Notes under the pieces: generated by a model
Database searches by the model: none
What the model saw: the letters and a program-made list of their open reading frames with translations, nothing else
Told to the model about the DNA's origin: nothing
Source of the DNA: Magicicada septendecula
Taxonomy: Eukaryota; Arthropoda; Insecta; Hemiptera; Cicadidae
Assembly (NCBI GenBank): GCA_034769895.1
Contig: CM068373.1
Coordinates: forward strand, 440,243,080-440,307,079
Direction of reading: 5' to 3'
Length of the DNA stretch: 64,000 nt
Shown: piece after piece, positions 56,000-64,000 of the stretch
Position numbering within the stretch: the stretch's first letter is position 1
Layout of the letters: each line of letters starts with the position of its first letter
Made by a program: the position numbers and the translations under genes

Positions 56000-57948
56000 T
56001 TAATTAATTCAGACAGTGTCTGCAGAACAGACGTAAATGTGTCCCCCACCTCACACCGCGGCCCGCTAATGCAGTAAGATCGCAATATACGGCATAAACG
56101 ATGTGAAAAATTCAGCGTCTGCTGATTTATTGACGTGTCGTGACGCTGACACAAACAGTGGCCGTCAATACTGCGGCGGGGAGAATGTAGTAATTAAAAA
56201 CGAAACAATGACGGGAAAACTAGGCTTTATCGACGCGTGTTCTGAGTATAGAGGCAGAAGCCGTTGTTTTTAACGACAGTTTTCATACAACACGGAATGC
56301 GTTGACGTAAGGTTGACGTTTTCCGTTGAATAACGGGGGCGGTTTCGTCGACGTATTTGCGTCATAACGCTGACAGAATCCGTCGACGGGCTGCCTTGTT
56401 ACGTAATTTTTGCGTCATAACGCTGACAGAATCCGTCGACGGGCTGCCTTGTTACGTAATTTTTGCGTTATAACGCAGTTCCGTTAGCGCCCCTAATTAA
56501 AATGTTTCCGTTTATTTGATTTATTTATTGTTCGATTTCGACGAACCACACCTTTCGCCAAATTCCCTTAAAAATATGCCTGTAGTTTTGTAGTCGAAAC
56601 CAATTTTTTTTTTTTAAAGCAATAGGAGTCCAGATCCAGATCTCTTTTCCAGAGAGGGTCCTATTAGAAATCGCATGTTACGCGCGAATTTTTTTCGGAT
56701 TAGCACCTGTGATATCGCTTAGCTATGAACAGAGCCCAAACAGCTCGTTAAAGGCCCAAACGTTGCGACCTAACAATTCGACGTTTGTGACATATGAGTG
56801 ATGGTTTCAGTAATCCGCAAATCGATAGGCGGCCGAAGCCCACCGTATCGATGCCTCCTATGTAGTGTGAGGAAGCGAGCGCGGAGGACTATTACAGACG
56901 GTAGGGTTCAGTATGTAGAGTGTATGTTCAGAAACAGTGTATGTTTTCACAAGCGAATGAAATGTTCCGAAATATTTTGTTTCAACTACAGTGCTACAGA
57001 CATGTGTTTAGGGTCTTTTTCAGAAAAATTTCGACAAAAAGTATGGTTCGTTAAGATTGAACAAATAGGCTAACTTTATTTATTTTTATTTTTTTGTTAG
57101 TTTTGTTTTTATCGTTATATATTGATCGTGAAATTGCCAGACTGGTGCGTGTGTAGTCATATAAAAGCCAACAGTCCGATTGAATAAATAAAGAAAACTT
57201 ACATTTCGTAAAATTAGGAGGTTTTTTTTTAACACCAATGTGTAATGTAGCGTCCGTTGTATAGAAAATACAAGCACAAAGGCGTATAGTACCAGAAACA
57301 GACTTGCCTGATGGCACAAAATAAATTGTAAAATAACGCGCGTGTTGGGCGCGTCTATTAAAAGGCTAGAAACGATCGTAGTTACTAGTTTGTTGAGTAT
57401 TTTGTTCAAACAGAATGCTGTTTGCTTAACAGTGCGTGAATAACTTATTTACTGTTGGTCGGCTTTTATAATAGAAATGGCGCGGTACACTGTACAGGAT
57501 GGGCAGTTGCCTTTATGTGTTAGACGTAGTAAAATATATATGTTCAAAATGAAAAAGTACTTTGTATGTTGTGTTGGCTTTTTGTGTGGCAGATACAGGC
57601 TGTGTAGCTCCTTCGGTCAGAAGGATAACAAATGTTATCAAAACAAATTTAAGGATATCAAAACAAATGTGATCAGTGGTAATTAATATTTTTATGTCAC
57701 ACCAGTTTACTGTAGTTACTGTATTGACAAGTCTGTGCGCAACGGCTATGCCGGATAGCAAAATGGCGGCGACTCGACACGTCGGTTCCATTGGAGGTGG
57801 TAAACTGCGGTTATGAATAGCCCTTATGATAATCAGTTGATGCGTTCAAATGTTATCGTGGGACATACCCCAAATAGGCAGACGAATAAATGGCAAACGA
57901 TCGAGTTAAAACTGAGAACTCGCTTCGCTCGTTCGGTGAAGATTATTT
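56000..57948. other. No recognisable gene
   Basis: Short frames only. Contains the 53-bp tandem repeat at 56359-56476 and, at about 57840-57945, a phrase shared with 19370-19480. Confidence 0.4.
56359..56476. repeat. 53-bp tandem repeat, two copies and a partial third
   Basis: GCGTCATAACGCTGACAG begins at 56359 and 56412, with a truncated variant (GCGTTATAACGC) at 56465. The two full copies look identical and contain GTCGAC and TTACGTAA palindromes. Confidence 0.95.
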
Positions 57949-57956
57949 GTTAGTGC

Positions 57957-58439
57957 CAGGGGTGCCCACGGGGGGGGGGGATCATAGCGCAAGTTGCGCA
58001 TTGAGAATTTTTGGGGGGGATTTTTCGGGTGTATTTTAAGGATTTTTGGAGGGGATTTTTTCAAGAATAACATTTTAAATCCAACATTGATGGAAATTTT
58101 TACCGTGTTTGTGCAACAAACTAAGCTATTAGTAAAAAACTAAAGCAATTGCATATCTTTATGATTGTTTTAACGAACTGGCAGCATAAATGTCTCTACC
58201 AGTATAACTAGTAGTAAATTTTGTTTTGGAATTTTGAAAACTGACCCTGGCAGCCTGCAGCAACATCCTGACAATGAATCAGAGGGTACGTGAATAATAA
58301 ATCGTGAATGTAAAAATGTGTGCGTGTGCTAAGCTTGTAGACCGGCGGGCAGTGGGGGGGACTTTTCAATTGGGGGGGGAGTGCTGAGACTTTTGGGAGG
58401 GATTTGCGCATTGGGCCTGGGGGGGGATGGGCACCCCTG
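57957..58439. mobile_element. hAT MITE with G-rich ends, 483 bp
   Basis: The ends CAGGGGTGCCCA and TGGGCACCCCTG are perfect inverted copies. The flanks GTTAGTGC (57949-57956) and GTTAGTAC (58440-58447) differ at one base. Long G runs sit inside both ends. No coding remnant. Confidence 0.9.
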
Positions 58440-58455
58440 GTTAGTACCGTATAAC

Positions 58456-59333
58456 CAGGGCCGATTAAGGTATCTTGGCGCCCTAGGCTAATTATATTTT
58501 AGCGCCCTCCTCACCACCCATAGGGTACTCTTACGTTTATTTCCAAGGGGCTGAATGAAGCTTTAAACACCCAACAATATATTTCTTAGGAATATTTCAA
58601 ATATCTTACTGTTTTTGGAAATAGTCTCAAGAATTGAAAACTGGGACTATTTTTCAGAAATTGTTTTAGAGTTACACCTTCAACCATTTGTAGTTTACAT
58701 GGCTTTTATAAGGAAAAATTAACTAAGTAGTTACAGAATTATAACAGTTTTATTAAGGGTACATTTAACATCATTTACACAACTCAGTTAAATATCTTGC
58801 GGATTTGTTAAGACTCATGTTGAGTTCAAGCTAGATTCTTTTTTCTCGCTTTAGATTGAGCAAACGTTTTAATCACCTTCACTGAAATCAAGTCCTTGCA
58901 GAAAGTCAGTCACTTTCAATGAACAAGAGGGCTACACTGATCAGTTTATCCTGGCGCAAATTTGAGCGTAAATAATTCTTCACCCTCTTCAAAGCTGAAA
59001 AAGATCTTTCACCACTGCAGTTAGTGACGGGCATAGTAAGAAATAGACAACGTGGTCGGCAATTCCACGAAAGTCGGGCGGCGGCATAGTTCTATGAGCG
59101 CCGGCCGCCGATGACTCATAACCGGAGAAAACAGTTTGGAAAGCACTTCTGTTATTTATGTACAGTTTTACCATAATTTCTCGCAAACAGGCGCTTGTGT
59201 TCAAAATGAGCTCAAATTTTTATCCTTGTAATTTAGCCGTAAAATTTTATTATTTTTTAGCTAAAATTTTGCGCTCTGAAAGTACCGCGCCCTAGGCTAC
59301 AGCCTAGTCAGCCTAATGGTTAATCCGCCCCTG
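58456..59333 (-). mobile_element. hAT element, internally deleted
   Basis: The left end CAGGGCCGATTAAGG and the right end TTAATCCGCCCCTG are inverted with mismatches. Inner blocks GCGCCCTAGGCTA occur on both sides. Flanking duplications CGTATAAC (58448-58455) and AGTATAAC (59334-59341) agree at 7 of 8. A transposase C-terminus is left on the minus strand. Its left duplication abuts that of the MITE at 57957-58439. Confidence 0.85.
58895..59045 (-). pseudogene. hAT transposase, C-terminal domain
   Basis: Minus strand: FLTMPVTNCSGERSFSALKR, then VKNYLRSNLRQDKLISVALL and FIESD. It is a clear hAT dimerisation domain of the ZMYM1-like branch. The upstream frame soon becomes unrelated sequence, so only this domain is left in the deleted element. 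Confidence 0.85.
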
Positions 59334-59341
59334 AGTATAAC

Positions 59342-60490
59342 GTCTGTTGAAAACAGTAATCAGTCAGTCGGCTACAAGCTGTCAGCTGGGGAACATAAGG
59401 TAGTATGGCACCGTATTCCCAACACTTGAGCTGTCAATACTGAAGTTACTTTAAACAAAATATAAATCACTGCTTGTGCATTTATCGGCTGAGGGCAGCC
59501 TCTTTCTTCCAACTCTCACTTATGAGTTTGTCTATTTACCTGCATATCCACGTGTGTCCGTCTACCCATATCCTTCACTCCACTCCGTATCTTTCATATA
59601 TATTGTATATATATATATATATATATATACTTAATTTTCAACATTTGTGTATTAGAAACTAAGTCCTAAATCGGTCGGTATATGTTTCAACAAATTAGTG
59701 CAGGTAGAGTTGTTAAGAACGTTGTAGTGGAATCAGGCGCGAATCCCCGTAGGGGAAATTGGGGAAAATGGTCACTTCAGACCAAATTTTTATCATTGCT
59801 TTGTTATTGTAGAGTGGTTATATGGTTGGATATGACAAAAAGTGCACGTTGGTTTCATGGTTTTATTCTAAAATTACTATAAATTGTAACTGTACCGTAC
59901 CAACATCATAGTGTACTGTACATATCATAGAAACAGTAGTGTGTGTAACATAGAAGTGTGTATTTTAAAATGTGAATTTAAAAGAATATTATAAAAGAAC
60001 AATGAATTGACAAACACAAATACGATTTTACACTTGTACGTCAATAAACGTATTGTTTTGATAATAGCAAACTGTATTTGTATCTTCACCTAGTCCTATC
60101 GTTTATACTTTAGACATTCAAACAGTGGCTCAACTTTCCATAATCCTCTCGCAAATTGCCTGCTGGGTCGGCTACAGAGTGGTAGATTACTGGGGAAATT
60201 AGGGGAAGAGGGCACCAAAGGAGAATATGGACAGACAACATGAGCAACGATTGAGAGGAATTTTTGGAGTGAAGAACCGGTGGGATGATCCCAGAGTAGG
60301 AAAGAGTGGTCAGTGTAAAAACCGAAGATTGTCTGATTTTGAGACTACTAATCACTTCTGTCTTCATTGACACATAGTTGACTGCTGCAAAAGACTACTT
60401 GGCCCCTTCTTAACCTGACGTGACACGGTCGCGACTCCGTGCCAACGCCGTCCGATTTTGCCAAGTTCTTTAAGTGTCTGTGTGTAGACT
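59342..60490. other. No recognisable gene
   Basis: AT-rich, with a short (AT)n run at 59608-59628. A patch at 60170-60370 has a readable stretch ending CKNRRLSDFETTNHFCLH that vaguely recalls a cysteine-rich transposase end, but it is not convincing. Confidence 0.35.
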
Positions 60491-60496
60491 TTTTTC

Positions 60497-60660
60497 TATG
60501 GCGAACGATAACTGCCGCAAATTCAAACAGAAGCAAATAATTTTTTGCTTACATCCCTGAATTGTAGGGGACTCAAGACTTATTGATGTTGGTGAAGATC
60601 GGTTAAAGGGAAGGGGTAGTTTACCTGCAACATTTTATGTTTTAACAACAGTAATTTTTT
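60497..60660. repeat. Dispersed repeat family, partial copy B
   Basis: The first part of the same family as 54890-55500 (TATGGCGAACGATAACTGCC, then GGTGAAGATCGGTTAA, then TTTTAACAACAGTAA), cut off where the next copy begins. Confidence 0.8.
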
Positions 60661-61290
60661 TCTATGACAAACGATAACTGCCGTAAATTCAAACAGAATC
60701 GAATAACTTTTTACATATGTACCTGAGTTGTAGAGGACTCAAGACATATTGATTTTGGTGAAGATCGGTTAAGGGTAAAGGGTAGTTTACCTGCAACGTT
60801 TTGTGTTTTAACAAGAGTAAAGTACTTTATTTTAATAAATAAAGTATTTTGAAAAGAAAGTCATAATAGTCTAATCCAACGTAGAAACGTAGATGAAATA
60901 TCTATAAATGAAGAGGCTAGTTGAAGGGGGTGGGGGTAATTTTCTGTAAATGAAAATGATAGTTGAAGGGGGAGGGGATACGTTTTATGTGTACTACGTT
61001 ATCGGCAACAAGGAAGTAGTTTGTTGTTAAAATTCCTTCCCGGGCCGTGGTCCAATGTCTTCTACGAAACCAGACGTTTCGGCAGTGCTATCGACTGCCA
61101 TCATCAGTGAAAATCGAGTGCGATAACGTGAGGTGCTATACGTTAGTGACCACAGTACTGCGCTTAAGGCTGAAGGAAGAAGTAGTTTCTATCGAAATAT
61201 TTCATTTCGAAAATTATTTTAAATACAAATCTTAGAACATGGAAGTCATGTATGGTTCTCCATACTGATATTTTCTCTGATGGCACAAGT
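60661..61290. repeat. Dispersed repeat family, copy C
   Basis: Head-to-tail with copy B: it restarts with TATGACAAACGATAACTGCC and runs to GGTTCTCCATACTGATATTT. It matches copy A along its length. The tandem arrangement of B and C suggests a local duplication or an insertion into its own kind. Confidence 0.8.
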
Positions 61291-61848
61291 CGGTCAGTTA
61301 GATTAAAACTCAAATATCCGATTCTGAATATCCATTTCGTCTGACCTTCTTCAACCCTGTCTATACGCTTTCGGTGTGCGCGTGCCGTCCATTTTCCTTC
61401 GTCCATTTGGTGCCGCATCACGACTTCCCTTTCTCGTCCGCTCTCCTGTAAGTGGTCGTGTTATAGCCCACTTAAGCCTCACTGATTTTGTAAAATAAGT
61501 TGTCGGTGGCCCTTGTTACATTGTATTCGTTTATTACTGATTAAAACGCATCGCCGTAGGGGCTATTCTCTCATATATTTACCGAAATATTTCCCAGAAT
61601 CTTCTTTTTATTTGTATCTTTTTTTAACAAGATTGCACGGATTTCAGAAGCAAATTATATCTCGTGCCTTAAAAGGGTGTTTTCTTAATATTAATATTTT
61701 TGTATTAATACATTAAAATTTTGTATTCTTATGTAGTTAACAGCTTACTTTTAAAATTGTTTATAAAGATCATAGTAAGCCGTAGTCTTATTTCTTGCAA
61801 TATATCGTTATGGCAGGTGCCCGAAGATCTGAATTAAATACAATGTAG

Positions 61849-62380
61849 TCATCATCATCATCATCATCATCAACCTCAAGGTTTAAACCAAGAATGGTTT
61901 GTTACGGTCTCAAATAGGCAAATATTACAGCTGGTCACTCCAGCGCTTCCTCGGACGTCCCACACCTTTCCGTCCCCTCGGCTTATAGTTCCATAGTTGT
62001 TTGGGGATGCGGCAGTCATCCATTCGGCAAAGATGTTCCCACCAATACAGCCGCTACTGGGCGATCCTGTCGAGTATACTTATAATATTCAGTTCCTGCC
62101 GTATATCTGCGTTTTTTCTATGATCATGGAGAGACCACTCCCTGCCACGTGCCTGAGAAATCTCATTTCAGCCGCTTGGATGCGACTGGCCTAGGCTTTC
62201 GTTAAAGTCCAATTCTCAGACCCATAAAGAAGTGTGAGAAGAGCCATCACCGTGTAGAATTTTAGGCGTGTTCCTTTACTTGCTGACTTAAGGGTTCGCC
62301 TGATGGTCCTGCACATAAGGTTGAACTTATGCAACTTATGCACCAATGTAATACAATGTAGTACTCTGTCAAATTGGCAA
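61849..62380 (-). pseudogene. RTE-like LINE reverse transcriptase end with (TGA)n tail
   Basis: Minus strand: CRTIRRTLKSASKGTRLKFY, then LLTLLYGSENWTLTK, and after a stop SRIQAAEMRFLRHVAG. After a shift come ADIRQELNIISILDRIAQ, a stop, HLCRMDDCRIPKQLWNYKPR, then GVGRPRKRWSDQL and the terminal stop. A (TGA)n tail (plus 61850-61871) lies about 35 bp farther on, as in LINEs that end in short tandem repeats. The fragment has two in-frame stops and at least one shift. It is the best preserved of the three fragments of this group here. Confidence 0.85.
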
Positions 62381-62384
62381 TTCT

Positions 62385-62907
62385 CATTGTCAACAGTCCA
62401 TAATTTTACACTGATTTATATGAAACCAGATTTTTATAGAGAAGTGGTAGCCAAACCGCGTCACACGAGCCGGTTTACTAGACACGCTTGTTTACTAGAG
62501 TCGTGGTGCTTCTTAAAAAAAAATTTACTGGATTTGTTATAAAACCAGTTTCGAACCCTTTCATTTACCTAATTTTAGAAGTAAACGTCTAATAAAAACA
62601 AAAACAACTGTACTTAAAAGGCATATTTGAAGCAGGATCTGGTAGATGTCTTTCGTGAGGATTCATCCGCGTATACAGTACTTATTTTGTCCTTATTGTG
62701 TACTTTTAGGTCACAACTCAGCACTTATTATGTATATTGGACGACATATAGGTAGACCAAGGAAGGAGCGAACAGGAGGACCTTCAGCGAAGGAGGAACA
62801 GGCTGTAAGGCCTACTATACCTTCACGTAGAGAAGATTGTGTACTTAGTGGAAAATAATGTCGATACATACTCTAATGTGGCGCGAACTATCGTGGTCGC
62901 ATCAGTA
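62385..62907. other. No recognisable gene
   Basis: Short frames only; nothing else seen. Confidence 0.45.
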
Positions 62908-62915
62908 GGTTAGTC

Positions 62916-63987
62916 CAGTGGTTCCCAAACTTTTCACTCCGCGGACCCCCCAAACAATTAAAAAATATCGCGGACCCCGTCTGAGTTCTGAAATAAAACG
63001 AACAGTAAATATGATGTAAACTCTTATATTTTAATTAAAATATATTAAAATCAAAATCTCTTAACGTGCAAAATTATAATATTAATGATATCAAACATAG
63101 TTTAATGTGAACAATGAAGCTGCTTTTGAACAATTGTCTCTGCAATATTGGGTTAATGTCTAATAATAATTTCAATATTAAGTCACTCGCGACATCAAGT
63201 TTATTTCTTAACTTTGACTTTAAGTACGTGAGCTGGGGAAATGCGGTATTACAGAAATAAGTAGAGGGAAACATAGTTAAACACTTCAAAGCTTTTTTTT
63301 TTCAAGTTCAGGATAGTCAGTCATTACATATAACCAAAAGTCAGCTAGCTGTAGTTGCGAAAACTGTAATTTTAATTAACTGTCAGTTGAAAGTTTTTCC
63401 AATGAATCTTCTTCCTGTAGTGTGAGAGAGAGGTTAGTTGACAGCCCATCACCAAATAGATTCCTTATTCACATGTCACTATCATCCGCCACTGGAAAAT
63501 ATTCCCTTAGCTGCAAGTGCAGTTGCTCGAAATGAGACTTAATAACGTTGAGGATCTCCTTTGGAAAATTTTCTCCAGACACCTGGACAAAATCTGCCAT
63601 GGAAGGGAATTGTTAGAAGATTTCAGCGTTTAATCTCTGAATCCACAGCTTTAATTTGTTTATCATCTCCTCGGTTTTATCTCGAACCTGGAAATCAGTG
63701 ATGCTAGATCTCTGCAGGCTTAAAGTGAGTCCATTCAAATGACTCAAGATATCAGCAAGGCATGGTAGCTTCAAAATCCAGTTAAAGTCATGGAACCTGT
63801 CTTTAAGGTCGAAGTTGGAATTAAATGAAAAGAGCTTTACTTCATCCATCAGTAAAAAAACTGGAATCTTCTATTAATTGTTTTAAGATTCTAATGTTTA
63901 GATATTAGAGCATAAAAATCGGAGAAAATTACGGTATATTCTATTTTTTCTTAAAAGTGTCCGCGGACCCCACTTTGCGAACCACTG
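62916..63987 (-). mobile_element. hAT element (Charlie-like), internally deleted
   Basis: The ends CAGTGGTTCCCAAAC and TTTGCGAACCACTG are inverted, with inner GCGGACCCC blocks on both sides. Flanking duplications GGTTAGTC (62908-62915) and GGTTAGTG (63988-63995) differ at one base. It is 1072 bp and keeps the C-terminal third of a transposase. Confidence 0.92.
63080..63849 (-). pseudogene. hAT transposase, ZBED5/FAM200-like C-terminal third
   Basis: Minus strand in order: CLADILSHLNGLTLSLQ, then INKLKLWIQRLN, FVQVSGENFPKEIL, LREYFPVADDSDM, and then a TGA where the family has tryptophan. Next come LADFWLYVMTDYPELE and CLTMFPSTYFCNTAFPQL, then TYLKSKLRNKLD. This is the pattern of the Charlie-type hAT proteins behind ZBED5 and FAM200. 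One shift near 63600, one stop and another shift near 63295 break it. No DDE core or zinc finger remains. Confidence 0.88.
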
Positions 63988-64000
63988 GGTTAGTGGGTTT

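Noticed and set aside
60170..60370. Possible piggyBac-type cysteine-rich end
   Set aside because: Cysteine spacing does not fit, the frame is broken and no TTAA-flanked ends are found.

Overview
The window looks like repeat-dense nuclear DNA of an arthropod, most likely an insect. The evidence is AT-rich sequence, insect-type (TTAGG)n repeats at 27611, and a mixture of mariner, hAT, Harbinger, Helitron, Penelope-like (PLE), Jockey/RTE-like LINE and LTR remnants. The species cannot be named from the sequence. I found no host gene that I can support. Almost every recognisable coding stretch belongs to a mobile element.

Layout. 1-8.4 kb: tail of a Jockey-like LINE, a mariner fragment, and a mariner (5903-7145) with TA duplications and a broken transposase. 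8.4-13.7 kb: a tandem satellite of about 18 monomers of 286 bp, with diverged single copies at 14.3 and 55.7 kb. 13.9-22 kb: a solo LTR with a TATA promoter (17067-17645) and two hAT-type elements. 22.1-25.7 kb: the best preserved element, 3557 bp, with terminal inverted repeats (TIRs) of about 420 bp, a TA duplication and an intact 492-residue DD82E transposase. 26-32 kb: a 246-bp (GT)n tract, a hAT element carrying a nested telomere-repeat insertion, RTE-like LINE tails and hAT remnants. 32.7-38.8 kb: a foldback with a hammerhead-like core, a broken Helitron helicase, a PLE endonuclease tail whose stop codon lies inside a hammerhead-ribozyme-like motif, and a Harbinger-type element with a MADF remnant. 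39-48 kb: LINE and hAT remnants and a second solo LTR in the opposite orientation. 48.6-51.4 kb: an unusual 2.8-kb element with 27-bp TIRs and a two-exon gene of the DUF7869-like family, broken only at three homopolymer runs. 51.8-64 kb: further hAT elements (two back to back), a dispersed repeat family in three copies, a LINE tail, and a hAT running to the window edge.

The elements are independent insertions, not a pathway. The candidates for new biology are the DD82E element, the DUF7869-like element, the hammerhead-like motifs, and the satellite with a seven-monomer higher-order duplication. Many short open frames are chance frames or antisense shadows and were left out.
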